Source: Rubellicoccus peritrichatus
GTDB lineage: Bacteria; Verrucomicrobiota; Verrucomicrobiia; Opitutales; Cerasicoccaceae
DNA: 64,000 bases
Assembly (NCBI RefSeq): GCF_033100135.1
Contig: NZ_CP136920.1
Span: 2,661,001 to 2,725,000 of the forward strand
Reading direction: 5' to 3'
A program made the position numbers and the translations under genes. Below, one piece after another: positions 8,680 through 18,261 of this stretch. The number at the start of each line of letters is the position of its first letter. Positions within the stretch are counted from its first letter, which is position 1. The notes beneath the pieces were generated by a model, which did not search any database, was not told the DNA's origin, and was given only the letters and a program-made list of their open reading frames with translations.

Positions 8680-11070
8680 TTAAGTAAGGACTCTATTGGT
8701 AGAAAATAGAACGAGCTGTTCTCCCTGCAGATCTTCACTATAAACTGATAATTTTATTTCTCCACATTCTTTAGTGGATTGGACTAATATAACGAGTTTT
8801 CCACTAAAAAGCTTCATCTTTGGTTTATGGAAAATTTCTAGAGAAGTGGGGTCGCCGTTGCAGGCGGCGCGATACGTGCCTTTTCCGGTTACTTCGAAAT
8901 TTAATTGATTGGTTGCCGTGGGGCAGGCAATACCATTTTTGTCGACGACCGATACGGTGATAAAAGCCAGATCTTCTCCATCGGCGTTGATTTCGTTGCG
9001 ATCTGCTTCCAGGATGATTTTATGAGGTTCACCAGCGGTATGCACTTCCTTTGTTGCAGCTGGATTGCCAGCATCATCGAATGCGACGACTTTTATGCTG
9101 CCAGGTTCGTATGTCACTTCATTCCACATTAGGCGATAGCGGTTTTGCGGTGTAGCCTTATGCTTTTTCTGTACGCCCATGCTCTTCCCATTGATGAAGA
9201 GTTCCGCGCTGTTGTAGCTTGTGTATACATAGACTGGGGTTGTTTCACCTTCACGACCTTCCCAGTTCCAGTGGGGCAGGATATGTAGCGTTGCGTCCTC
9301 AGTATTCCAGCGGCTGCGATACAGGTGGTAGCGATCTTTGGGCAGTCCTGCGAGGTCGCATATGCCAAAGTAGGAACTACGAGATGGCCACATTTCATCG
9401 TAAGGTGAAGGTTCTCCCAGATAGTCAAAGCCAGTCCATACGAACTCACCAATGACCCAGTCTTTGTCGTCTTGCATGACAAAGTCGTCATCCGGGACAT
9501 TAGACCAACTGCAACACTCGAGATCGTAGGAGGAGCATTGAAGGTCTTGGTGGGTTTTCATTTTACCCGGGACGACGGGGAATTTGTAGACGCCTCTTGA
9601 GCTTACGGTCGAAGCGGTTTCTGAGCCAAGTAGAAGTCCTTGTGGGAAGCATTCGAAAGCCTCTTCATAAAGATGCACTCGATAATTTAGTCCCGGTATG
9701 TCGGCAATGGCGCCAAAGCCATTTTCCATGACGGCTTTCACCATATCCATGGCAATCGTTACGGGGCGGGTGGGATCTTCCTGGTGGAAAATATCCTGCA
9801 ACCATTTGGCGCACTCGACGCCTCCGGGCTCGAGTTGGTCGGGCACTTCATTGCCAGAGCCCCACATGACAATACAAGGATGATTACGGGTAGCGTGAAT
9901 AAAGGTTACAAGGTCTTTCTGAGCGTCTGTATTAAAGAAGCGACTATAGCCATTATCGACTTTGGGAGTCACCCATTCGTCGAAGCACTCCGCTAGGAAC
10001 ATGATGCCCATTTCGTCGCAAAGCTCTAGTTGCTCGATGGGGGGCATCTTACAGGCAGCTCGGATAGCATCACAGCCCATGTCCCTCATGATGCGTAACT
10101 GACGCCTGAGAGCCGATTTGTTGACTGCAGTGCCAATTGGCCCAAGATCATGATGGACGCAGACACCTTTAAATTTTCGGACCTTGCCATTGAGTTTGAA
10201 ACCTCTCCCTGCTTCGAATTCGATCGTACGAATACCAAAAGTAGTTGTGACTTCGTCCTTTAAGGTGTCACCAGCGTAGAGTTGAGAGACGGCTTTATAC
10301 AGGTAGGGCGTTTCCGGGCTCCAAAGTTTGGGATTTTTGACTAAGATATCTTGTTCGAATTGATTGTCAGTAGGAGTTTGTGTCTTCTCTGTAGCTATTG
10401 TCTTGCCATCTCGGTCCAATAGTTTGGTTATGAGTTGTAGGTCTTTGCCAACGTATTTGGTCTTAATATTGACCTTTGCTAGTTCATTGGTGACGGATGG
10501 TGTTGTGATGTGGACCCCCCATTGCTCAATATGGTCTGCTTCTTTTACAATAACTTGCACTTTTCGATGGAGACCCGCTCCAGGATACCAGCGTGAAGAG
10601 CGTTCGAGATTTGTCAGATGTACGGCTAGTGTGTTGCTTTCTGTTGGTGAAATATGATCTGTCACATCAAAGTAAAAATAATTGTATCCGTAGCTCCACT
10701 CACCAACCTTGATTCCATTGAGGTAAACCTTCGGTTCACTCATAGCACCTTCGAACAAGATGAAAACGCGCTTTCCTTCACTGTGGTCTGGTATGGTGAA
10801 TTTTGTACGATACCACCCCTCGCCAATATGAGGTAGTGCGCCCGTGCGTCCGCTTTTTTCAGTAGCACATTCTTCGCCGTTTTGGATAATTCGGACGAGT
10901 TGCTTGTCGTTCTCCTTATCGAATGGGCCTGTTATTGCCCAATCGTGAGGCACTGTTATCTGTTCCCAACTCTGGTCGCCATAATTGGCTTTATGGGCAT
11001 TCTCTTGCGGTCCTCGTTGAAATTTCCAGTTATTCTTGAGTGTAAAGGTCTTGCTTATGGAGTCTGGCAT
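8680..11070 (-). CDS. Glycoside hydrolase family 2, beta-galactosidase-like, cytoplasmic
   Basis: This 796-residue retaining beta-glycosidase has the usual GH2 order: sugar-binding jelly roll (about 10-180, with 'VPHDWAITGPF' and 'GEGWYRTKF'), immunoglobulin-like domain (about 185-280), (beta/alpha)8 barrel (about 285-590), a DUF4982-type beta domain ('YTSYNSAELFINGKS', about 600-670), and a C-terminal Ig-like domain ('DGEDLAFITVSVVDKNG'). The acid/base is Glu408 in 'WGSGNEV' and the nucleophile is Glu542 in 'GEFVWTGFDY'. Beta-galactosidase is most likely; beta-glucuronidase or beta-mannosidase cannot be excluded. No signal peptide is seen, so it should process imported oligosaccharides. It is convergent with the regulator at 7518 and divergent from the lyase-like gene at 11254, with a degenerate operator copy 31 bp upstream of its start. 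Confidence 0.92.
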   Translation of the reverse strand: MPDSISKTFTLKNNWKFQRGPQENAHKANYGDQSWEQITVPHDWAITGPFDKENDKQLVRIIQNGEECATEKSGRTGALPHIGEGWYRTKFTIPDHSEGKRVFILFEGAMSEPKVYLNGIKVGEWSYGYNYFYFDVTDHISPTESNTLAVHLTNLERSSRWYPGAGLHRKVQVIVKEADHIEQWGVHITTPSVTNELAKVNIKTKYVGKDLQLITKLLDRDGKTIATEKTQTPTDNQFEQDILVKNPKLWSPETPYLYKAVSQLYAGDTLKDEVTTTFGIRTIEFEAGRGFKLNGKVRKFKGVCVHHDLGPIGTAVNKSALRRQLRIMRDMGCDAIRAACKMPPIEQLELCDEMGIMFLAECFDEWVTPKVDNGYSRFFNTDAQKDLVTFIHATRNHPCIVMWGSGNEVPDQLEPGGVECAKWLQDIFHQEDPTRPVTIAMDMVKAVMENGFGAIADIPGLNYRVHLYEEAFECFPQGLLLGSETASTVSSRGVYKFPVVPGKMKTHQDLQCSSYDLECCSWSNVPDDDFVMQDDKDWVIGEFVWTGFDYLGEPSPYDEMWPSRSSYFGICDLAGLPKDRYHLYRSRWNTEDATLHILPHWNWEGREGETTPVYVYTSYNSAELFINGKSMGVQKKHKATPQNRYRLMWNEVTYEPGSIKVVAFDDAGNPAATKEVHTAGEPHKIILEADRNEINADGEDLAFITVSVVDKNGIACPTATNQLNFEVTGKGTYRAACNGDPTSLEIFHKPKMKLFSGKLVILVQSTKECGEIKLSVYSEDLQGEQLVLFSTNRVLT

Positions 11071-11100
11071 CAGCTTGATAATATTTGATTTTTAGTTATT

Positions 11101-11112
11101 AGCTTTATAGTA
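11101..11112. promoter_or_regulatory. Degenerate copy of the TACTATATAGTA operator, upstream of GH2
   Basis: AGCTTTATAGTA matches 9 of 12 positions of the palindrome found at 2062 and 11224. The preserved half is TATAGTA. It lies 31 bp upstream of the GH2 start on the other strand. On its own it would not be called; its position in a divergent promoter that also holds a perfect copy makes it plausible. Confidence 0.35.
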
Positions 11113-11223
11113 ATTGTTGTTTGGTTGCTCTCAGCTAATCGTTAGTTGCTGATTTCTGTTTAGTCTGATTGATAAAACTGAAGAAGCTATTTTGGCATGC
11201 CTATGACTTGACTACAAGGTTTT

Positions 11224-11235
11224 TACTATATAGTA
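11224..11235. promoter_or_regulatory. Palindromic operator candidate TACTATATAGTA
   Basis: This is a perfect copy of the palindrome, ending 18 bp before the ATG of the lyase-like gene at 11254. The flanking 'TTT' before and 'ATT' after resemble the copy at 2062. It sits in the 183-bp divergent promoter shared with the GH2 gene, so one regulator could control both directions. Confidence 0.7.
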
Positions 11236-11253
11236 ATTGGGATTTTCTATGAA

Positions 11254-14200
11254 ATGCTTATTCAATATTCAGACATTAAAAATTGTTGCTTAGATTCTCA
11301 GTGCCTCAATCGCATTATAGCTGCTTTTTTGAGCATATGTTTGTATGCGCTAGCCGGGATTGAGGCGAAAGCTGAAGCACTTATCCTTCCTCTGGGTCAA
11401 GGTAACCATGTCCTTGACTTTGGTGCAGATGATTCTGCTGTTTCTGCGGGTCATTATTTAGTGGCTTCGGAGACCATCGGCTCTGTTGAGGTTACTGGCT
11501 CCAATTTAACATACGGAGAGAACACCCGGAATAATGATCTTTTGAAGCGAGATTGGATATCTGGTACCGGCAATGGCCAAGTCATTATTCGTGTTCCCCA
11601 TGGAGTATGGACTGTTGATATGACCCTTGGGAGCGATGATAGCGCAAGTAGTGGCATCAATATCTCAACATCCGATTATATTGTGAGTGAAGATCTTGAT
11701 GTTGGTATTGGAGAGCAAAGAAGAGTGCTTTTTACGGACAAACAAGAGGGTGAAATTGTTATCGATCTTGAGACAGAGGAGTCCTGGTCCATTCGGTCCA
11801 TAGAATTAAGTAATGGCCGAGTGGTCTCGGATCCGGGAGCTACGTCTTATCAATATGATTTTGGGCGCATCAAGAGTCCAGTAGAGCCGGGGTATGTTGG
11901 CATATCGGGCAATAGCTGGGGTGATGTCCTTTGGCATACTCCAGTAGTGACGGTTCAAGACTATGTTACACCACTCCAAGGAGCTGAAGTTGATACGGCT
12001 TACAATGGGCTTTACCTGGAGGGGATAGCTAACATCGGCATCCTTGCACACAAAATTCCCAATGGAGTGTGGAATGTAGAAGTAACTGCGTCTGCAGCTC
12101 ACTTTCCAGTGGTTGATATGACTGTTCGTGCCGAAGGAAATCTTATTCTAAGCGACATTAATGTGCCTGTTGAATCTGCTTCTAAATTCAATAAAAATGT
12201 TACGGTATCAGATGGAATGTTAGATTTGGAGTTTCGGGGGACGGCCTGGGGGATTGCTTCCCTTAAGCTGACTAAGATCGATGATATCGCTGAACCTGAT
12301 AGTCTGTCTTCAGGTCGCAGCATTGATCGTTGGGGCTCCAACCTAGTGATCGATAAATCCGATATGATTAGGAACGAGAGCTCGGAGACTATGCTTGTGG
12401 ACTTCGAGCAATTCCACTTTTATGCGAATAAGAAAGGGGGGGGCGTTACGCCATTTGTCGTTAAAGTTGATGGAGATAATGGCTTCACGGTTGTTGCCGT
12501 AGGTACGCCGCGCGATGTTTATGAATTGGGATATAATGTGTTTCCATTTAGTGGCGACTTGTACGGAGGTAAGCAGGGGGTAACCTTAGCGCCGGGAGAG
12601 ACGATGGCATTTGGATTTCTCAATGCCAATCCAGATGGTACAGGTTCTAATAGTTCAGTGATCTCATTTGATTTAGGAACAAAAGAAGTATACTATTCGG
12701 GCGGTCCTGAAGCGGTCGATTCTGCAAGTGTTTTGGTTGGCCAGGCTCCTGTCATGGGAACACACACTTATAATTCTCTTGAGCGAGACTATAAATTTGA
12801 AGTTGATTTCGATATTACTTTTTTGGGGAATGCTTATTCTGGCAACAATATTATTGACCGAGGCAACTTAGACGAAGGAAAAGCCGTCCTGATTGTTGAT
12901 GGTGCTAATAAATACACGAACACCACCAAACATACGTCCTATCTTCATCTTACTGGATTCTCTTTTTATGCTGCGCGTATTGGTTCTCCCGTTACCCCTG
13001 CTGTGTTCAAGGTTGAATACGACGGCAGTCGAGAATACAGAGTTGTGGCGATTGGTGATACCATTGAAAACTATCGACTGGGTGAAAATATTGCTCAATT
13101 CAGTCAAGCGAGAATACCGCCTGTTATCGTTGAGCCTGGTGAGGTTATTGCATTCGGCTTCTTGGCGGCGCGACCAGATGGTTCTGGTGTGATTACATGC
13201 CCGATTCCATTCGATTCTGTTGATGACCATCCCGTCGTCCACTCGGGTGGGCCCGATGCTTCGAACTCGGCAAAACTAGCTCTGTGGGCTCCATCATTTG
13301 TGCCAGGTAGATATACGAATTTCTATGATCGAGCATATAGCTTTTTAACCTATTATGATGCAACCACAGCACAATTGGTTGCTGATGCTGAAAATGCTAA
13401 TATCTCAGTTGCTGGGGTTTCGGTTGGCCGTCCTGATGAGAAGGCACGAGAGATTCCCAATTATGACACGCTTATTAGCGAAGGAGTAAGGCCTTTGAGT
13501 ATTGTGCGCGAAAACGCCCAAGCAAGAGACGGGCCTCCTCCTTACAGCACTATGTCTTGTCGGGTGACAGCTGATAATCCTAGAAAGGGCGAGCATGCTT
13601 TGCTCATGGAGATATTAGCTGTGCCGGGTGAAGGCAAGCAGCGCTGTGAATTCAAATTGGGAAGTTTTGATTGGGATATTGATGATCCAGAATCCGGTTA
13701 CTACCACGCTTTTAGCTTCCGTTTTGACTCTAAGCATTTTGGTAATCCCGGTTCTCGTTTTTTTACTTTGAATCAGATTACCCAAGCGGGGAGCGGTGTT
13801 CCTGGAATGGCGCGTTTCCACCAAGTTAATAAATTGCAGCTAAAGACATCCAACGACCCTTCGCGTGTGAAGCTCATTTCTCAAACGCTCTACGGAATTT
13901 CGAGTGAAACTAAGCATACTTACCAGGGACAAGAAAATACTTTTGAAGTCGCAGAATTTGAAAAGGACGTGTGGTATGATATCATCATTGGGAGTCGTTA
14001 CGATCTGGATGGGGATGGCAGCGGATTTTTAGATATTTGGTATAAGAAAGCGGATGAGTTTGAGTATACGTATTTTGATGGAGCTCCTAATGGCCGTGTC
14101 GGTTTTGTCGGAGGAGGGCAAACTGGTGGAAAATCATTAGGGGTTTACAAGGGGTTTGATAACCAGCGCTACCGTATCTATTATGATGAAATTCGACAGG

Positions 14201-14259
14201 GCCCCATCTTTTCAGACGTAGATATTCGTAACAATCCTAGCTTGGACATCATTCAATAG
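11254..14259 (+). CDS. Secreted multidomain protein with tandem beta-domains and C-terminal polysaccharide-lyase-like domain
   Basis: This 1001-residue protein has a signal peptide with a long n-region, cleaved probably near residue 42 ('AKAEA'). Two galactose-binding-like jelly rolls follow (about 45-190 with 'LPLGQGNHVLDFG', and 195-350 with 'YDFGRIKSPVEPGYVGI', the motif seen in N-terminal domains of rhamnogalacturonan-acting esterases). Then come two related repeats of about 170 residues (about 350-525 and 540-715), each with 'TPF/AVVFKV', '..GETMAFGF' and 'YYSGGP/HSGGP' blocks. The C-terminal 240 residues ('YYHAFSFRFDS', 'NKLQLKT', 'VWYDIIIGSRYDLDGDG', 'YRIYYDEIRQG') resemble the concanavalin-like fold of heparin lyase I/glucuronan lyase-type enzymes (Polysacc_lyase group). 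Substrate is unknown. A near-identical paralogue follows 290 bp downstream. A perfect operator copy precedes it. Confidence 0.85.
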   Translation: MLIQYSDIKNCCLDSQCLNRIIAAFLSICLYALAGIEAKAEALILPLGQGNHVLDFGADDSAVSAGHYLVASETIGSVEVTGSNLTYGENTRNNDLLKRDWISGTGNGQVIIRVPHGVWTVDMTLGSDDSASSGINISTSDYIVSEDLDVGIGEQRRVLFTDKQEGEIVIDLETEESWSIRSIELSNGRVVSDPGATSYQYDFGRIKSPVEPGYVGISGNSWGDVLWHTPVVTVQDYVTPLQGAEVDTAYNGLYLEGIANIGILAHKIPNGVWNVEVTASAAHFPVVDMTVRAEGNLILSDINVPVESASKFNKNVTVSDGMLDLEFRGTAWGIASLKLTKIDDIAEPDSLSSGRSIDRWGSNLVIDKSDMIRNESSETMLVDFEQFHFYANKKGGGVTPFVVKVDGDNGFTVVAVGTPRDVYELGYNVFPFSGDLYGGKQGVTLAPGETMAFGFLNANPDGTGSNSSVISFDLGTKEVYYSGGPEAVDSASVLVGQAPVMGTHTYNSLERDYKFEVDFDITFLGNAYSGNNIIDRGNLDEGKAVLIVDGANKYTNTTKHTSYLHLTGFSFYAARIGSPVTPAVFKVEYDGSREYRVVAIGDTIENYRLGENIAQFSQARIPPVIVEPGEVIAFGFLAARPDGSGVITCPIPFDSVDDHPVVHSGGPDASNSAKLALWAPSFVPGRYTNFYDRAYSFLTYYDATTAQLVADAENANISVAGVSVGRPDEKAREIPNYDTLISEGVRPLSIVRENAQARDGPPPYSTMSCRVTADNPRKGEHALLMEILAVPGEGKQRCEFKLGSFDWDIDDPESGYYHAFSFRFDSKHFGNPGSRFFTLNQITQAGSGVPGMARFHQVNKLQLKTSNDPSRVKLISQTLYGISSETKHTYQGQENTFEVAEFEKDVWYDIIIGSRYDLDGDGSGFLDIWYKKADEFEYTYFDGAPNGRVGFVGGGQTGGKSLGVYKGFDNQRYRIYYDEIRQGPIFSDVDIRNNPSLDIIQ

Positions 14260-14558
14260 TTTATTAATTTTAACCCTTCAACCGAGTCATGATTTAGCCC
14301 TTATTTTATAAGAGGAAAGTTGCATTGAAGCTCTAAAAAAAATCTTCGATGATTCTTTCGTTAATCGTTCGCGGATTTAACACTTAAAATAAAGTTAATA
14401 TAATTGAATCAGTCTATTAGCAGATACTTAGATTTTAAATTTTCATTGATGATGTAATAGAGGCTATGGTTTTGTTTCCTGCGCATCTAAGTTTAGTATA
14501 GTATTAAAAGTTTAATCATAATAAGACTGAAATCTGTTAAAATAATCAGGTGATGATC

Positions 14559-17500
14559 ATGCTGCCTTCACTTCTATTTTTCCTGATAGGTAGATACTTT
14601 AGTTGCAAGCAGTTAAATTGCACGTTAACCGCTTTTTTAATCAAATCTCTGTGTACTTTAACCATTGCAGAAGTCAATGCTGAGGCGGTTGTTTTGCCTC
14701 TTGGTCAGGGCAAACATGTGCTAGATTTTGGGGCCGCAGGTTCCGCGGTGTCTTCTGGTCATCATTTAGTGACTTCCGGAGTCACAGGCTCTGTTGAAGT
14801 TATCGGCAATAACTTAACTTTTGGAGAGAACGTTCAAAGCGGCGATCTTTTAAAGAGAGATTGGATGTCGGGCGATGGCAATGGTCGGATCGTTATTCGG
14901 GTTCCTCATGGGGTGTGGACCGTTAACATGACTTTAGGCAACGATGACAATTCTAATAACGGTGTTGATGTTACGACGCCAGATTACATGGTCCGTTCGA
15001 ATTTGTACGTTGTCGCTGGAGCTAACGTACAGGTCTTGTTTACGGACTTACAGGAAGACGAAATCATTATTAATTTAGAGACTGAAGATTCCTGGTCGAT
15101 TCGGTCTATTGAGCTCAGTAATGGTCAGATCGCGATTGATCCTGGAGCGAGTTCTTATTCTTATGACTTTGGACGTATCAAGAACCCCGTTGAGTCGGGT
15201 TTTGTTGGCATATCGGGAAATAGCTGGGGAGATGTTTTTTGGTCCACTCCCGTAATCACGGTTCAAGATTATATTACGCCGCTTCGAGGTGTTTCGGTTG
15301 ATGTTGCTTACAATGGACTTTATACCGGTGGAATCGCTAACATCGGTATGCTCTCGCACAAGCTCCCCAATGGTGTCTGGAATTTGGACATGACTGCTTG
15401 TGCTGCTCACTTTGCGGTTGTTGATATGGCGGTTTACGCCGAAGGAAATCTCATCAGAAGTGGTATTAACACTGCGGCCGAATCGACTTATCGGTTTAAT
15501 GAAGATGTCACGGTAACCGATGGAGTATTGAATTTGGAGTTTCAAGGCACCGCATGGGGAGTCGCTTTTATGAGGTTAACCAAGGTGGCAGATGTGATCG
15601 GTCCTGATAGTCTTGATTCAGGAGCAACCGTTGATGACTGGCGTTCTAATCTGGTAATTAATGAAACGGATAGCATCACCAATTTTGGTTTGCGTCCGAT
15701 GTTGGTGAACTTTGATCGATTCCGTTTTAATGCTGGCAAGGTTGAAGTCCCACTGACGCCTTTCGTGGTTAAGGTGAATGCGGACAATGATTTTACGGTT
15801 GTTGCTGTGGGGGAGACTCGCACAGATTACTCATTGGGATACAATGCCTATCCGTTTGGCGTGGATTTGCATGGTGGCGGGCATAGTGTGCTTTTGGCTT
15901 CTGGGGACACCTTAGCCTTTGGTTTTCTTGATGCGAATGCTGGTGGCGCTGATTCGACTGATTCGGTTGTCTCTTTTGATTTGGGTGGAAAAGAAATATA
16001 CTATTCGGGTGGTCTTGCATCTGATGATTCTGGAAGTGTTGTCGTTGGTCAGGCGCCGATTCTTGGGTTGAACACTATTACGAACCTTCAGCGGGACTAT
16101 AAATTCGCCATTGATTACAGCACTGCTTCATTAGGAAGTCAGTCTATCGGTCTCGCTGTTACTAACCGCGCGGAGCTGGGTAGCTGGAAATCCTCTCTGG
16201 TTATTGATAAGACTAACCGATACATCAATAATACGGAGCACACTTCTTACGTGCATCCGAAGAGTTTTTCTTTTTATGCAGCACAAATCACTTCTCCAGT
16301 GACTCCGATCGTGATAAAAATAGAAGGCTGGGGGATTGAGAATTATAAAGTAGTAGCTATTGGCGATACTATAGAAAGTTATCAATTGGGAGAGAACACG
16401 GTTCAGTTTTCATCAAGCCCAATGCCGCCTGTTGTGGTTGAACCGGATGGAGTCTTAGCGTTTGGTTTTATCAATGCGCACCCAGATGGTAGCGGCGCTA
16501 CGCCATGTCCCATCCCGTTTGACACGGTCAGCGAAACGGAGAATGCGGTCATTCATTCTGGTGGTCCCTGGGCATTGCACTCGGCTAAGTTGGCACTTTG
16601 GGCTGCTTTTGTGCCTGGAGATACGACTTATGCCAACCAAGGTCGCGCCTACAGCTTTAAAACTTATTTCGATGTAACCTCCGCTCAACTTTTTGCCGAT
16701 GCTGAAGACGCCAATATTTCAGTGGATGAAGTACTCGTTGGCAGTCCTGGTCAGTTGGCTCAACCCGTGCCCAATTATGATACGTTGGTTAGCAAAGGGA
16801 TAAGGCCTCGAAATATCGTGAGAGAAAATGCTCATGCCAATGATGGTCCTCCGCCGTACAGCACGGCCTCTTGCCGTGTGACGAGCGACCACCCTCGGCA
16901 AGGCAACCATGCACTGCTTTTCGAGATACTGGCGATGCCTGGCGAGGGCAAACAGCGCTGTGAATTTAAATTAGGAAGTTTTGATTGGGACATTGATGAT
17001 CCTACATCAGGCTACTATCATGCTTTCAGTTTCCGTTTTGATTCGCAGTTTTTTGGTAACCCTGGTTCGCGATTCTTCACTCTAAATCAGATTACTCAGA
17101 GTGCTGCTCTTACCGGGCCAGGGTATGATGGCTTTCATCAGGTCAATAAGCTACAGCTAAGGACATCGACTGATCCTTCCCGCGTGAAACTCATCTCTCA
17201 AACGCTTTACGGGAATTCCGTTGATTACCCATTCTCTTATCAGGGGCAGGAGAACACCTATGAAGTTGCGGAGATTGAAAAGGATGTTTGGTATGACATT
17301 ATTATTGGATCGCGCTATGATCTTAATGGCGATGGCGGCGGATTCTTGAATATCTGGCTGAAAAAAGCGAGTGAGACAGAATATACAGCCTTTAATGGGG
17401 CTCCCAATGGGCGCGTTGGTTTTGTTGGCGGAAGTCAAGTTGGCGGCAAATCATTGGGGGTTTACAAGGGATTCGATAATCAACGCTATCGCATCTACTA

Positions 17501-17954
17501 TGATGAAATTCGCCAAGGCCCTCTATTCTCAGATGTAGATATTCGCCAATATCCTAACTTGTCAGAGCAAGTAATTTTAACATCAGAGGGCGTGATAGCC
17601 ATAGCACCTCCGTCTGATTTGAGCATGGATTCGGACAATGATAGTTTGCCTGATTTTCTCGAGTACGCTCTTGGGTATGACGTTTGTGTCCCGAACCTGT
17701 CACCTAGTTATGTCCTTATTAATGCAGATGACAGTAGACATCTCGTCTTTAGAGAAGCGAGTTTAATGCCTGGATTTGATTACGATTTGGAGTACTCTAC
17801 GAACCTTATTGATTGGGACTCTGTTGGAGGTGCTCCTGCCGTAATGCTCAATCCGGATGGCAGCGAAGAAGTTGTTCTTAGAATGAATAGTGATGTGACA
17901 AGCGCGGAAAAAGTATTCATGCGCCTTTCAGTATCTCATGGCTTCGAACTATAG
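14559..17954 (+). CDS. Secreted lyase-like multidomain protein, tandem paralogue with extra C-terminal sorting-type module
   Basis: This is a paralogue of the gene at 11254, with the same domain order over about 1000 residues: signal peptide, two jelly rolls, two 170-residue repeats and the lyase-like C-terminal domain. It differs by an added 120-residue tail. The tail holds a thrombospondin type 3-like calcium motif ('DSDNDSLPDFLEYALG') and a beta module with 'FDYDLEYSTNLIDWDSV' and 'KVFMRLSV', a common C-terminus of exported Verrucomicrobia and Planctomycetes proteins, possibly for sorting or anchoring. The frame is open from GTG 14550, with ATG at 14553 and 14559; 14559 is chosen because AGG at 14548-14550 then has an 8-nt spacing. 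It may share the upstream gene's promoter or use its own, which has only a half operator (TATAGTA, 14497-14503). Confidence 0.85.
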   Translation: MLPSLLFFLIGRYFSCKQLNCTLTAFLIKSLCTLTIAEVNAEAVVLPLGQGKHVLDFGAAGSAVSSGHHLVTSGVTGSVEVIGNNLTFGENVQSGDLLKRDWMSGDGNGRIVIRVPHGVWTVNMTLGNDDNSNNGVDVTTPDYMVRSNLYVVAGANVQVLFTDLQEDEIIINLETEDSWSIRSIELSNGQIAIDPGASSYSYDFGRIKNPVESGFVGISGNSWGDVFWSTPVITVQDYITPLRGVSVDVAYNGLYTGGIANIGMLSHKLPNGVWNLDMTACAAHFAVVDMAVYAEGNLIRSGINTAAESTYRFNEDVTVTDGVLNLEFQGTAWGVAFMRLTKVADVIGPDSLDSGATVDDWRSNLVINETDSITNFGLRPMLVNFDRFRFNAGKVEVPLTPFVVKVNADNDFTVVAVGETRTDYSLGYNAYPFGVDLHGGGHSVLLASGDTLAFGFLDANAGGADSTDSVVSFDLGGKEIYYSGGLASDDSGSVVVGQAPILGLNTITNLQRDYKFAIDYSTASLGSQSIGLAVTNRAELGSWKSSLVIDKTNRYINNTEHTSYVHPKSFSFYAAQITSPVTPIVIKIEGWGIENYKVVAIGDTIESYQLGENTVQFSSSPMPPVVVEPDGVLAFGFINAHPDGSGATPCPIPFDTVSETENAVIHSGGPWALHSAKLALWAAFVPGDTTYANQGRAYSFKTYFDVTSAQLFADAEDANISVDEVLVGSPGQLAQPVPNYDTLVSKGIRPRNIVRENAHANDGPPPYSTASCRVTSDHPRQGNHALLFEILAMPGEGKQRCEFKLGSFDWDIDDPTSGYYHAFSFRFDSQFFGNPGSRFFTLNQITQSAALTGPGYDGFHQVNKLQLRTSTDPSRVKLISQTLYGNSVDYPFSYQGQENTYEVAEIEKDVWYDIIIGSRYDLNGDGGGFLNIWLKKASETEYTAFNGAPNGRVGFVGGSQVGGKSLGVYKGFDNQRYRIYYDEIRQGPLFSDVDIRQYPNLSEQVILTSEGVIAIAPPSDLSMDSDNDSLPDFLEYALGYDVCVPNLSPSYVLINADDSRHLVFREASLMPGFDYDLEYSTNLIDWDSVGGAPAVMLNPDGSEEVVLRMNSDVTSAEKVFMRLSVSHGFEL

Positions 17955-18261
17955 TTCTATTGTATTATCAATGCCTTTAAATGTAAGTACTGAATATTTT
18001 ATTTGGCTAAAAATATTATTTTAGCGTATCGCATTAATAATGAAATTGTCTGTTCTTTTTCATGTTCGGAGAAATTGTTCGATTGAGAGTTACTTATGCT
18101 GAGCGACATAACTTTCAGATTTTAGGGAGGCCCTGTCATAGGAGCAGGAGATGTTTGATTACCGTAATAGCATAGTAATCCTTGGTTAGAGGGGGCGTGA
18201 AATTGTGTTAGGCGTGATCCGTATGTTTTATAGTTCAATAATAGACCTCCTGCGCGACGAT
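17955..18261. other. Intergenic region, nothing clear
   Basis: This is 307 bp between two convergent genes. I see no hairpin with a T-tract and no recognisable gene. A 12-codon ORF at 18151-18189 has an AGGAG-type sequence just before its ATG, but its length gives no support. Confidence 0.3.

Noticed and set aside
8664-8680. AATAGG-CATGA-CCTATT stem between the convergent regulator and GH2 genes as a bidirectional terminator
   Set aside because: No T-tract follows on either strand.
14492-14503. Operator copy before the second lyase-like gene
   Set aside because: Only one half (TATAGTA) is kept, 8 of 12 positions; chance is likely in AT-rich DNA.
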